Assembly: GCA_030704615.1 (NCBI GenBank)
Contig: CM060734.1
Span: forward strand, 5,022,001-5,086,000
Reading direction: 5' to 3'
Length of the DNA: 64,000 nucleotides
Source: Takakia lepidozioides
Lineage: Eukaryota; Streptophyta; Takakiopsida; Takakiales; Takakiaceae
The position numbers were made by a program, and so were the translations under genes. The notes under the pieces were generated by a model. That model saw only the letters and a list, made by a program, of their open reading frames with translations, made no database searches and was not told the origin of the DNA. Below, one piece after another: positions 45,001 to 60,000 of this stretch. Within the stretch, counting starts at the first letter, position 1. Each line of letters begins with the position of its first letter.

Positions 45001-48000
45001 GTAGACGTGTACACCTTATACATGATCCGGTCAATGCACATTACTCTTGTTTGCCGGTCCCCTGTAGCCGATGCCTTATGTCAGATTTAGATACCTCATG
45101 ATAAGAACGAGTTCCATTTCTTTGGCTCAAATGTTTCCATGTTTCTCCTGGTTATGGCTTTGCTCTTTATAGCACCATAAAAAAAATACCCAATTATGAT
45201 GTGCTGCTGGTAGATGTTTTGTCTGAATATAACCAGGCGGTAAACCCCTGCCAGACTTCATCACCCAAGTCCCAATACCTGCCCCCTTTGGTTTTGTACA
45301 CCCAAAACAAGGGGTGGGTAAACACTAAAAGTCTGATATAAGATTTCCCGATTGTTACTTTATGACAATCATTAGGGCGACTATCTCTTGTTCCCTATGG
45401 CATACTGATGTGACAATGGAGCGACGATATGACAAGCTGATGGCTTTAAAGAGATCTGGTAACATGCTACAATGTAGGGCAGACCTGTTTTCATGACCAG
45501 ACAGTGTTCTTGAATGTACAAGCATTGGAAACTTAGCCTCTTTTAGAAGCTGGTTACTTTAGGACACTTGATACCATGCCAAACTGATATGGATGGATCT
45601 TTCGTGGCCAAATCCGGTCCTTGGTTATATGCCCTCGAATGTTTACCTATTTTCCAAAACGGTAAGACATTGGTAGACGTGAAGAGAATGATTCAGGCAT
45701 TGTATTCAAGTTGCTTTAGGATAAATAGTACCAAAGTAACCTGCAGGCCCGATGGGATGAGCAATTCAGATTCTTTGTGTTTCCTATGGATGATTGCATG
45801 GCATGTAAATCTGATTACAGCCTGTTATGGTAATGATTTCCCTACCCCAGACATAGAACTTGGTCTTGGGGCATGGAATAAGAGGTGGGAATATTACTCT
45901 ACCCTACCATTGAAATTACACACCAGCCCCAGATCTAAAACAGATCATGGGGCAAAAAACATGGTGTCAATAAGTGACTTGATGTGCGAAATAGGGCAGC
46001 TGATTACACCCCGTTGTATAAGCTGCCAAATATTCAGTCCGTAACCCTGCTTTGGTGATGTTCTCTATGTAAAGAAATGCTCTTATTTTGTTCTTACGCC
46101 TTCTACGATCATAAATGGCTTCTTTAAGACCAACAGACATTTCCAGCCATGAACAGTGATCAATGGATCTTTATTTGGACATGGATACTTACTGCTCAGT
46201 CACTTTGGTATGTCCAATGATACAAAGAACCCAAAACTATACTAGTTCTTGGGCCAACAATAAATTAGGATGGTTGGTTATGCCTTGGTATGTAAGCTGA
46301 CCAAAAAATACAGACCGAATGACATGGCATGTCATGAATGGCACTTTTTAGCATGCTGAACAACGGTTTCCTGCTATGAACAGTGGTAATTGAGTCTCTC
46401 ATTTTTCCCACCCAGAGACTTCATTGACTTTGAAGTCTGGGATTTGTCATAAAGCTGACTTGTGAATGAAGAATGGTTGATAATGAGGCTGATTCGTCGT
46501 TAATTTTACAATGACCTTGTCAGGTCTTTGTCCATGTCTCGACGAGACATAAGTATCTTCCCTCTCTGATTTAGACCAGTGTACTTGGTGGTTCTTGTAC
46601 ACATTATCAACCAATCTCCCTTCTGTTTTCAGTTTTATGTTTGATTTACTAACACCTTGGTCTGAGCATGACAAAAGGTTATCAATATATGTTCCTGATC
46701 GAAGTGATGAACCCAAGGCAATGGGAAGGCCAAAGCCATGAGATATCAGCCTCCTCTCCCGCCATGACCATGGTGTGGAGCAAGCAAGTCCTTCATAAGG
46801 TAAGATCTTCTCCAGCAAAAATATGTTGGCTAATTGGTCATGGAGAGTAAGGCATCCTTGAAGGTACCTGAGATAAGCATAGAACATCTATAGGGCTTCT
46901 GAATGCTGAAATTTTGAGCTAGGCCTTGGTAAGACAGCTTGCTGGAGTAGACGTGTACACCTTATACATGATCCGGTCAATGCACATTACTCTTGTTTGC
47001 CGGTCCCCTGTAGCCGATGCCTTATGTCAGATTTAGATACCTCATGATAAGAACGAGTTCCATTTCTTTGGCTCAAATGTTTCCATGTTTCTCCTGGTTA
47101 TGGCTTTGCTCTTTATAGCACCATAAAAAAAATACCCAATTATGATGTGCTGCTGGTAGATGTTTTGTCTGAATATAACCAGGCGGTAAACCCCTGCCAG
47201 ACTTCATCACCCAAGTCCCAATACCTGCCCCCTTTGGTTTTGTACACCCAAAACAAGGGGTGGGTAAACACTAAAAGTCTGATATAAGATTTCCCGATTG
47301 TTACTTTATGACAATCATTAGGGCGACTATCTCTTGTTCCCTATGGCATACTGATGTGACAATGGAGCGACGATATGACAAGCTGATGGCTTTAAAGAGA
47401 TCTGGTAACATGCTACAATGTAGGGCAGACCTGTTTTCATGACCAGACAGTGTTCTTGAATGTACAAGCATTGGAAACTTAGCCTCTTTTAGAAGCTGGT
47501 TACTTTAGGACACTTGATACCATGCCAAACTGATATGGATGGATCTTTCGTGGCCAAATCCGGTCCTTGGTTATATGCCCTCGAATGTTTACCTATTTTC
47601 CAAAACGGTAAGACATTGGTAGACGTGAAGAGAATGATTCAGGCATTGTATTCAAGTTGCTTTAGGATAAATAGTACCAAAGTAACCTGCAGGCCCGATG
47701 GGATGAGCAATTCAGATTCTTTGTGTTTCCTATGGATGATTGCATGGCATGTAAATCTGATTACAGCCTGTTATGGTAATGATTTCCCTACCCCAGACAT
47801 AGAACTTGGTCTTGGGGCATGGAATAAGAGGTGGGAATATTACTCTACCCTACCATTGAAATTACACACCAGCCCCAGATCTAAAACAGATCATGGGGCA
47901 AAAAACATGGTGTCAATAAGTGACTTGATGTGCGAAATAGGGCAGCTGATTACACCCCGTTGTATAAGCTGCCAAATATTCAGTCCGTAACCCTGCTTTG

Positions 48001-51000
48001 GTGATGTTCTCTATGTAAAGAAATGCTCTTATTTTGTTCTTACGCCTTCTACGATCATAAATGGCTTCTTTAAGACCAACAGACATTTCCAGCCATGAAC
48101 AGTGATCAATGGATCTTTATTTGGACATGGATACTTACTGCTCAGTCACTTTGGTATGTCCAATGATACAAAGAACCCAAAACTATACTAGTTCTTGGGC
48201 CAACAATAAATTAGGATGGTTGGTTATGCCTTGGTATGTAAGCTGACCAAAAAATACAGACCGAATGACATGGCATGTCATGAATGGCACTTTTTAGCAT
48301 GCTGAACAACGGTTTCCTGCTATGAACAGTGGTAATTGAGTCTCTCATTTTTCCCACCCAGAGACTTCATTGACTTTGAAGTCTGGGATTTGTCATAAAG
48401 CTGACTTGTGAATGAAGAATGGTTGATAATGAGGCTGATTCGTCGTTAATTTTACAATGACCTTGTCAGGTCTTTGTCCATGTCTCGACGAGACATAAGT
48501 ATCTTCCCTCTCTGATTTAGACCAGTGTACTTGGTGGTTCTTGTACACATTATCAACCAATCTCCCTTCTGTTTTCAGTTTTATGTTTGATTTACTAACA
48601 CCTTGGTCTGAGCATGACAAAAGGTTATCAATATATGTTCCTGATCGAAGTGATGAACCCAAGGCAATGGGAAGGCCAAAGCCATGAGATATCAGCCTCC
48701 TCTCCCGCCATGACCATGGTGTGGAGCAAGCAAGTCCTTCATAAGGTAAGATCTTCTCCAGCAAAAATATGTTGGCTAATTGGTCATGGAGAGTAAGGCA
48801 TCCTTGAAGGTACCTGAGATAAGCATAGAACATCTATAGGGCTTCTGAATGCTGAAATTTTGAGCTAGGCCTTGGTAAGACAGCTTGCTGGAGTAGACGT
48901 GTACACCTTATACATGATCCGGTCAATGCACATTACTCTTGTTTGCCGGTCCCCTGTAGCCGATGCCTTATGTCAGATTTAGATACCTCATGATAAGAAC
49001 GAGTTCCATTTCTTTGGCTCAAATGTTTCCATGTTTCTCCTGGTTATGGCTTTGCTCTTTATAGCACCATAAAAAAAATACCCAATTATGATGTGCTGCT
49101 GGTAGATGTTTTGTCTGAATATAACCAGGCGGTAAACCCCTGCCAGACTTCATCACCCAAGTCCCAATACCTGCCCCCTTTGGTTTTGTACACCCAAAAC
49201 AAGGGGTGGGTAAACACTAAAAGTCTGATATAAGATTTCCCGATTGTTACTTTATGACAATCATTAGGGCGACTATCTCTTGTTCCCTATGGCATACTGA
49301 TGTGACAATGGAGCGACGATATGACAAGCTGATGGCTTTAAAGAGATCTGGTAACATGCTACAATGTAGGGCAGACCTGTTTTCATGACCAGACAGTGTT
49401 CTTGAATGTACAAGCATTGGAAACTTAGCCTCTTTTAGAAGCTGGTTACTTTAGGACACTTGATACCATGCCAAACTGATATGGATGGATCTTTCGTGGC
49501 CAAATCCGGTCCTTGGTTATATGCCCTCGAATGTTTACCTATTTTCCAAAACGGTAAGACATTGGTAGACGTGAAGAGAATGATTCAGGCATTGTATTCA
49601 AGTTGCTTTAGGATAAATAGTACCAAAGTAACCTGCAGGCCCGATGGGATGAGCAATTCAGATTCTTTGTGTTTCCTATGGATGATTGCATGGCATGTAA
49701 ATCTGATTACAGCCTGTTATGGTAATGATTTCCCTACCCCAGACATAGAACTTGGTCTTGGGGCATGGAATAAGAGGTGGGAATATTACTCTACCCTACC
49801 ATTGAAATTACACACCAGCCCCAGATCTAAAACAGATCATGGGGCAAAAAACATGGTGTCAATAAGTGACTTGATGTGCGAAATAGGGCAGCTGATTACA
49901 CCCCGTTGTATAAGCTGCCAAATATTCAGTCCGTAACCCTGCTTTGGTGATGTTCTCTATGTAAAGAAATGCTCTTATTTTGTTCTTACGCCTTCTACGA
50001 TCATAAATGGCTTCTTTAAGACCAACAGACATTTCCAGCCATGAACAGTGATCAATGGATCTTTATTTGGACATGGATACTTACTGCTCAGTCACTTTGG
50101 TATGTCCAATGATACAAAGAACCCAAAACTATACTAGTTCTTGGGCCAACAATAAATTAGGATGGTTGGTTATGCCTTGGTATGTAAGCTGACCAAAAAA
50201 TACAGACCGAATGACATGGCATGTCATGAATGGCACTTTTTAGCATGCTGAACAACGGTTTCCTGCTATGAACAGTGGTAATTGAGTCTCTCATTTTTCC
50301 CACCCAGAGACTTCATTGACTTTGAAGTCTGGGATTTGTCATAAAGCTGACTTGTGAATGAAGAATGGTTGATAATGAGGCTGATTCGTCGTTAATTTTA
50401 CAATGACCTTGTCAGGTCTTTGTCCATGTCTCGACGAGACATAAGTATCTTCCCTCTCTGATTTAGACCAGTGTACTTGGTGGTTCTTGTACACATTATC
50501 AACCAATCTCCCTTCTGTTTTCAGTTTTATGTTTGATTTACTAACACCTTGGTCTGAGCATGACAAAAGGTTATCAATATATGTTCCTGATCGAAGTGAT
50601 GAACCCAAGGCAATGGGAAGGCCAAAGCCATGAGATATCAGCCTCCTCTCCCGCCATGACCATGGTGTGGAGCAAGCAAGTCCTTCATAAGGTAAGATCT
50701 TCTCCAGCAAAAATATGTTGGCTAATTGGTCATGGAGAGTAAGGCATCCTTGAAGGTACCTGAGATAAGCATAGAACATCTATAGGGCTTCTGAATGCTG
50801 AAATTTTGAGCTAGGCCTTGGTAAGACAGCTTGCTGGAGTAGACGTGTACACCTTATACATGATCCGGTCAATGCACATTACTCTTGTTTGCCGGTCCCC
50901 TGTAGCCGATGCCTTATGTCAGATTTAGATACCTCATGATAAGAACGAGTTCCATTTCTTTGGCTCAAATGTTTCCATGTTTCTCCTGGTTATGGCTTTG

Positions 51001-54000
51001 CTCTTTATAGCACCATAAAAAAAATACCCAATTATGATGTGCTGCTGGTAGATGTTTTGTCTGAATATAACCAGGCGGTAAACCCCTGCCAGACTTCATC
51101 ACCCAAGTCCCAATACCTGCCCCCTTTGGTTTTGTACACCCAAAACAAGGGGTGGGTAAACACTAAAAGTCTGATATAAGATTTCCCGATTGTTACTTTA
51201 TGACAATCATTAGGGCGACTATCTCTTGTTCCCTATGGCATACTGATGTGACAATGGAGCGACGATATGACAAGCTGATGGCTTTAAAGAGATCTGGTAA
51301 CATGCTACAATGTAGGGCAGACCTGTTTTCATGACCAGACAGTGTTCTTGAATGTACAAGCATTGGAAACTTAGCCTCTTTTAGAAGCTGGTTACTTTAG
51401 GACACTTGATACCATGCCAAACTGATATGGATGGATCTTTCGTGGCCAAATCCGGTCCTTGGTTATATGCCCTCGAATGTTTACCTATTTTCCAAAACGG
51501 TAAGACATTGGTAGACGTGAAGAGAATGATTCAGGCATTGTATTCAAGTTGCTTTAGGATAAATAGTACCAAAGTAACCTGCAGGCCCGATGGGATGAGC
51601 AATTCAGATTCTTTGTGTTTCCTATGGATGATTGCATGGCATGTAAATCTGATTACAGCCTGTTATGGTAATGATTTCCCTACCCCAGACATAGAACTTG
51701 GTCTTGGGGCATGGAATAAGAGGTGGGAATATTACTCTACCCTACCATTGAAATTACACACCAGCCCCAGATCTAAAACAGATCATGGGGCAAAAAACAT
51801 GGTGTCAATAAGTGACTTGATGTGCGAAATAGGGCAGCTGATTACACCCCGTTGTATAAGCTGCCAAATATTCAGTCCGTAACCCTGCTTTGGTGATGTT
51901 CTCTATGTAAAGAAATGCTCTTATTTTGTTCTTACGCCTTCTACGATCATAAATGGCTTCTTTAAGACCAACAGACATTTCCAGCCATGAACAGTGATCA
52001 ATGGATCTTTATTTGGACATGGATACTTACTGCTCAGTCACTTTGGTATGTCCAATGATACAAAGAACCCAAAACTATACTAGTTCTTGGGCCAACAATA
52101 AATTAGGATGGTTGGTTATGCCTTGGTATGTAAGCTGACCAAAAAATACAGACCGAATGACATGGCATGTCATGAATGGCACTTTTTAGCATGCTGAACA
52201 ACGGTTTCCTGCTATGAACAGTGGTAATTGAGTCTCTCATTTTTCCCACCCAGAGACTTCATTGACTTTGAAGTCTGGGATTTGTCATAAAGCTGACTTG
52301 TGAATGAAGAATGGTTGATAATGAGGCTGATTCGTCGTTAATTTTACAATGACCTTGTCAGGTCTTTGTCCATGTCTCGACGAGACATAAGTATCTTCCC
52401 TCTCTGATTTAGACCAGTGTACTTGGTGGTTCTTGTACACATTATCAACCAATCTCCCTTCTGTTTTCAGTTTTATGTTTGATTTACTAACACCTTGGTC
52501 TGAGCATGACAAAAGGTTATCAATATATGTTCCTGATCGAAGTGATGAACCCAAGGCAATGGGAAGGCCAAAGCCATGAGATATCAGCCTCCTCTCCCGC
52601 CATGACCATGGTGTGGAGCAAGCAAGTCCTTCATAAGGTAAGATCTTCTCCAGCAAAAATATGTTGGCTAATTGGTCATGGAGAGTAAGGCATCCTTGAA
52701 GGTACCTGAGATAAGCATAGAACATCTATAGGGCTTCTGAATGCTGAAATTTTGAGCTAGGCCTTGGTAAGACAGCTTGCTGGAGTAGACGTGTACACCT
52801 TATACATGATCCGGTCAATGCACATTACTCTTGTTTGCCGGTCCCCTGTAGCCGATGCCTTATGTCAGATTTAGATACCTCATGATAAGAACGAGTTCCA
52901 TTTCTTTGGCTCAAATGTTTCCATGTTTCTCCTGGTTATGGCTTTGCTCTTTATAGCACCATAAAAAAAATACCCAATTATGATGTGCTGCTGGTAGATG
53001 TTTTGTCTGAATATAACCAGGCGGTAAACCCCTGCCAGACTTCATCACCCAAGTCCCAATACCTGCCCCCTTTGGTTTTGTACACCCAAAACAAGGGGTG
53101 GGTAAACACTAAAAGTCTGATATAAGATTTCCCGATTGTTACTTTATGACAATCATTAGGGCGACTATCTCTTGTTCCCTATGGCATACTGATGTGACAA
53201 TGGAGCGACGATATGACAAGCTGATGGCTTTAAAGAGATCTGGTAACATGCTACAATGTAGGGCAGACCTGTTTTCATGACCAGACAGTGTTCTTGAATG
53301 TACAAGCATTGGAAACTTAGCCTCTTTTAGAAGCTGGTTACTTTAGGACACTTGATACCATGCCAAACTGATATGGATGGATCTTTCGTGGCCAAATCCG
53401 GTCCTTGGTTATATGCCCTCGAATGTTTACCTATTTTCCAAAACGGTAAGACATTGGTAGACGTGAAGAGAATGATTCAGGCATTGTATTCAAGTTGCTT
53501 TAGGATAAATAGTACCAAAGTAACCTGCAGGCCCGATGGGATGAGCAATTCAGATTCTTTGTGTTTCCTATGGATGATTGCATGGCATGTAAATCTGATT
53601 ACAGCCTGTTATGGTAATGATTTCCCTACCCCAGACATAGAACTTGGTCTTGGGGCATGGAATAAGAGGTGGGAATATTACTCTACCCTACCATTGAAAT
53701 TACACACCAGCCCCAGATCTAAAACAGATCATGGGGCAAAAAACATGGTGTCAATAAGTGACTTGATGTGCGAAATAGGGCAGCTGATTACACCCCGTTG
53801 TATAAGCTGCCAAATATTCAGTCCGTAACCCTGCTTTGGTGATGTTCTCTATGTAAAGAAATGCTCTTATTTTGTTCTTACGCCTTCTACGATCATAAAT
53901 GGCTTCTTTAAGACCAACAGACATTTCCAGCCATGAACAGTGATCAATGGATCTTTATTTGGACATGGATACTTACTGCTCAGTCACTTTGGTATGTCCA

Positions 54001-57000
54001 ATGATACAAAGAACCCAAAACTATACTAGTTCTTGGGCCAACAATAAATTAGGATGGTTGGTTATGCCTTGGTATGTAAGCTGACCAAAAAATACAGACC
54101 GAATGACATGGCATGTCATGAATGGCACTTTTTAGCATGCTGAACAACGGTTTCCTGCTATGAACAGTGGTAATTGAGTCTCTCATTTTTCCCACCCAGA
54201 GACTTCATTGACTTTGAAGTCTGGGATTTGTCATAAAGCTGACTTGTGAATGAAGAATGGTTGATAATGAGGCTGATTCGTCGTTAATTTTACAATGACC
54301 TTGTCAGGTCTTTGTCCATGTCTCGACGAGACATAAGTATCTTCCCTCTCTGATTTAGACCAGTGTACTTGGTGGTTCTTGTACACATTATCAACCAATC
54401 TCCCTTCTGTTTTCAGTTTTATGTTTGATTTACTAACACCTTGGTCTGAGCATGACAAAAGGTTATCAATATATGTTCCTGATCGAAGTGATGAACCCAA
54501 GGCAATGGGAAGGCCAAAGCCATGAGATATCAGCCTCCTCTCCCGCCATGACCATGGTGTGGAGCAAGCAAGTCCTTCATAAGGTAAGATCTTCTCCAGC
54601 AAAAATATGTTGGCTAATTGGTCATGGAGAGTAAGGCATCCTTGAAGGTACCTGAGATAAGCATAGAACATCTATAGGGCTTCTGAATGCTGAAATTTTG
54701 AGCTAGGCCTTGGTAAGACAGCTTGCTGGAGTAGACGTGTACACCTTATACATGATCCGGTCAATGCACATTACTCTTGTTTGCCGGTCCCCTGTAGCCG
54801 ATGCCTTATGTCAGATTTAGATACCTCATGATAAGAACGAGTTCCATTTCTTTGGCTCAAATGTTTCCATGTTTCTCCTGGTTATGGCTTTGCTCTTTAT
54901 AGCACCATAAAAAAAATACCCAATTATGATGTGCTGCTGGTAGATGTTTTGTCTGAATATAACCAGGCGGTAAACCCCTGCCAGACTTCATCACCCAAGT
55001 CCCAATACCTGCCCCCTTTGGTTTTGTACACCCAAAACAAGGGGTGGGTAAACACTAAAAGTCTGATATAAGATTTCCCGATTGTTACTTTATGACAATC
55101 ATTAGGGCGACTATCTCTTGTTCCCTATGGCATACTGATGTGACAATGGAGCGACGATATGACAAGCTGATGGCTTTAAAGAGATCTGGTAACATGCTAC
55201 AATGTAGGGCAGACCTGTTTTCATGACCAGACAGTGTTCTTGAATGTACAAGCATTGGAAACTTAGCCTCTTTTAGAAGCTGGTTACTTTAGGACACTTG
55301 ATACCATGCCAAACTGATATGGATGGATCTTTCGTGGCCAAATCCGGTCCTTGGTTATATGCCCTCGAATGTTTACCTATTTTCCAAAACGGTAAGACAT
55401 TGGTAGACGTGAAGAGAATGATTCAGGCATTGTATTCAAGTTGCTTTAGGATAAATAGTACCAAAGTAACCTGCAGGCCCGATGGGATGAGCAATTCAGA
55501 TTCTTTGTGTTTCCTATGGATGATTGCATGGCATGTAAATCTGATTACAGCCTGTTATGGTAATGATTTCCCTACCCCAGACATAGAACTTGGTCTTGGG
55601 GCATGGAATAAGAGGTGGGAATATTACTCTACCCTACCATTGAAATTACACACCAGCCCCAGATCTAAAACAGATCATGGGGCAAAAAACATGGTGTCAA
55701 TAAGTGACTTGATGTGCGAAATAGGGCAGCTGATTACACCCCGTTGTATAAGCTGCCAAATATTCAGTCCGTAACCCTGCTTTGGTGATGTTCTCTATGT
55801 AAAGAAATGCTCTTATTTTGTTCTTACGCCTTCTACGATCATAAATGGCTTCTTTAAGACCAACAGACATTTCCAGCCATGAACAGTGATCAATGGATCT
55901 TTTATTTGGACATGGATACTTACTGCTCAGTCACTTTGGTATGTCCAATGATACAAAGAACCCAAAACTATACTAGTTCTTGGGCCAACAATAAATTAGG
56001 ATGGTTGGTTATGCCTTGGTATGTAAGCTGACCAAAAAATACAGACCGAATGACATGGCATGTCATGAATGGCACTTTTTAGCATGCTGAACAACGGTTT
56101 CCTGCTATGAACAGTGGTAATTGAGTCTCTCATTTTTCCCACCCAGAGACTTCATTGACTTTGAAGTCTGGGATTTGTCATAAAGCTGACTTGTGAATGA
56201 AGAATGGTTGATAATGAGGCTGATTCGTCGTTAATTTTACAATGACCTTGTCAGGTCTTTGTCCATGTCTCGACGAGACATAAGTATCTTCCCTCTCTGA
56301 TTTAGACCAGTGTACTTGGTGGTTCTTGTACACATTATCAACCAATCTCCCTTCTGTTTTCAGTTTTATGTTTGATTTACTAACACCTTGGTCTGAGCAT
56401 GACAAAAGGTTATCAATATATGTTCCTGATCGAAGTGATGAACCCAAGGCAATGGGAAGGCCAAAGCCATGAGATATCAGCCTCCTCTCCCGCCATGACC
56501 ATGGTGTGGAGCAAGCAAGTCCTTCATAAGGTAAGATCTTCTCCAGCAAAAATATGTTGGCTAATTGGTCATGGAGAGTAAGGCATCCTTGAAGGTACCT
56601 GAGATAAGCATAGAACATCTATAGGGCTTCTGAATGCTGAAATTTTGAGCTAGGCCTTGGTAAGACAGCTTGCTGGAGTAGACGTGTACACCTTATACAT
56701 GATCCGGTCAATGCACATTACTCTTGTTTGCCGGTCCCCTGTAGCCGATGCCTTATGTCAGATTTAGATACCTCATGATAAGAACGAGTTCCATTTCTTT
56801 GGCTCAAATGTTTCCATGTTTCTCCTGGTTATGGCTTTGCTCTTTATAGCACCATAAAAAAAATACCCAATTATGATGTGCTGCTGGTAGATGTTTTGTC
56901 TGAATATAACCAGGCGGTAAACCCCTGCCAGACTTCATCACCCAAGTCCCAATACCTGCCCCCTTTGGTTTTGTACACCCAAAACAAGGGGTGGGTAAAC

Positions 57001-60000
57001 ACTAAAAGTCTGATATAAGATTTCCCGATTGTTACTTTATGACAATCATTAGGGCGACTATCTCTTGTTCCCTATGGCATACTGATGTGACAATGGAGCG
57101 ACGATATGACAAGCTGATGGCTTTAAAGAGATCTGGTAACATGCTACAATGTAGGGCAGACCTGTTTTCATGACCAGACAGTGTTCTTGAATGTACAAGC
57201 ATTGGAAACTTAGCCTCTTTTAGAAGCTGGTTACTTTAGGACACTTGATACCATGCCAAACTGATATGGATGGATCTTTCGTGGCCAAATCCGGTCCTTG
57301 GTTATATGCCCTCGAATGTTTACCTATTTTCCAAAACGGTAAGACATTGGTAGACGTGAAGAGAATGATTCAGGCATTGTATTCAAGTTGCTTTAGGATA
57401 AATAGTACCAAAGTAACCTGCAGGCCCGATGGGATGAGCAATTCAGATTCTTTGTGTTTCCTATGGATGATTGCATGGCATGTAAATCTGATTACAGCCT
57501 GTTATGGTAATGATTTCCCTACCCCAGACATAGAACTTGGTCTTGGGGCATGGAATAAGAGGTGGGAATATTACTCTACCCTACCATTGAAATTACACAC
57601 CAGCCCCAGATCTAAAACAGATCATGGGGCAAAAAACATGGTGTCAATAAGTGACTTGATGTGCGAAATAGGGCAGCTGATTACACCCCGTTGTATAAGC
57701 TGCCAAATATTCAGTCCGTAACCCTGCTTTGGTGATGTTCTCTATGTAAAGAAATGCTCTTATTTTGTTCTTACGCCTTCTACGATCATAAATGGCTTCT
57801 TTAAGACCAACAGACATTTCCAGCCATGAACAGTGATCAATGGATCTTTATTTGGACATGGATACTTACTGCTCAGTCACTTTGGTATGTCCAATGATAC
57901 AAAGAACCCAAAACTATACTAGTTCTTGGGCCAACAATAAATTAGGATGGTTGGTTATGCCTTGGTATGTAAGCTGACCAAAAAATACAGACCGAATGAC
58001 ATGGCATGTCATGAATGGCACTTTTTAGCATGCTGAACAACGGTTTCCTGCTATGAACAGTGGTAATTGAGTCTCTCATTTTTCCCACCCAGAGACTTCA
58101 TTGACTTTGAAGTCTGGGATTTGTCATAAAGCTGACTTGTGAATGAAGAATGGTTGATAATGAGGCTGATTCGTCGTTAATTTTACAATGACCTTGTCAG
58201 GTCTTTGTCCATGTCTCGACGAGACATAAGTATCTTCCCTCTCTGATTTAGACCAGTGTACTTGGTGGTTCTTGTACACATTATCAACCAATCTCCCTTC
58301 TGTTTTCAGTTTTATGTTTGATTTACTAACACCTTGGTCTGAGCATGACAAAAGGTTATCAATATATGTTCCTGATCGAAGTGATGAACCCAAGGCAATG
58401 GGAAGGCCAAAGCCATGAGATATCAGCCTCCTCTCCCGCCATGACCATGGTGTGGAGCAAGCAAGTCCTTCATAAGGTAAGATCTTCTCCAGCAAAAATA
58501 TGTTGGCTAATTGGTCATGGAGAGTAAGGCATCCTTGAAGGTACCTGAGATAAGCATAGAACATCTATAGGGCTTCTGAATGCTGAAATTTTGAGCTAGG
58601 CCTTGGTAAGACAGCTTGCTGGAGTAGACGTGTACACCTTATACATGATCCGGTCAATGCACATTACTCTTGTTTGCCGGTCCCCTGTAGCCGATGCCTT
58701 ATGTCAGATTTAGATACCTCATGATAAGAACGAGTTCCATTTCTTTGGCTCAAATGTTTCCATGTTTCTCCTGGTTATGGCTTTGCTCTTTATAGCACCA
58801 TAAAAAAAATACCCAATTATGATGTGCTGCTGGTAGATGTTTTGTCTGAATATAACCAGGCGGTAAACCCCTGCCAGACTTCATCACCCAAGTCCCAATA
58901 CCTGCCCCCTTTGGTTTTGTACACCCAAAACAAGGGGTGGGTAAACACTAAAAGTCTGATATAAGATTTCCCGATTGTTACTTTATGACAATCATTAGGG
59001 CGACTATCTCTTGTTCCCTATGGCATACTGATGTGACAATGGAGCGACGATATGACAAGCTGATGGCTTTAAAGAGATCTGGTAACATGCTACAATGTAG
59101 GGCAGACCTGTTTTCATGACCAGACAGTGTTCTTGAATGTACAAGCATTGGAAACTTAGCCTCTTTTAGAAGCTGGTTACTTTAGGACACTTGATACCAT
59201 GCCAAACTGATATGGATGGATCTTTCGTGGCCAAATCCGGTCCTTGGTTATATGCCCTCGAATGTTTACCTATTTTCCAAAACGGTAAGACATTGGTAGA
59301 CGTGAAGAGAATGATTCAGGCATTGTATTCAAGTTGCTTTAGGATAAATAGTACCAAAGTAACCTGCAGGCCCGATGGGATGAGCAATTCAGATTCTTTG
59401 TGTTTCCTATGGATGATTGCATGGCATGTAAATCTGATTACAGCCTGTTATGGTAATGATTTCCCTACCCCAGACATAGAACTTGGTCTTGGGGCATGGA
59501 ATAAGAGGTGGGAATATTACTCTACCCTACCATTGAAATTACACACCAGCCCCAGATCTAAAACAGATCATGGGGCAAAAAACATGGTGTCAATAAGTGA
59601 CTTGATGTGCGAAATAGGGCAGCTGATTACACCCCGTTGTATAAGCTGCCAAATATTCAGTCCGTAACCCTGCTTTGGTGATGTTCTCTATGTAAAGAAA
59701 TGCTCTTATTTTGTTCTTACGCCTTCTACGATCATAAATGGCTTCTTTAAGACCAACAGACATTTCCAGCCATGAACAGTGATCAATGGATCTTTATTTG
59801 GACATGGATACTTACTGCTCAGTCACTTTGGTATGTCCAATGATACAAAGAACCCAAAACTATACTAGTTCTTGGGCCAACAATAAATTAGGATGGTTGG
59901 TTATGCCTTGGTATGTAAGCTGACCAAAAAATACAGACCGAATGACATGGCATGTCATGAATGGCACTTTTTAGCATGCTGAACAACGGTTTCCTGCTAT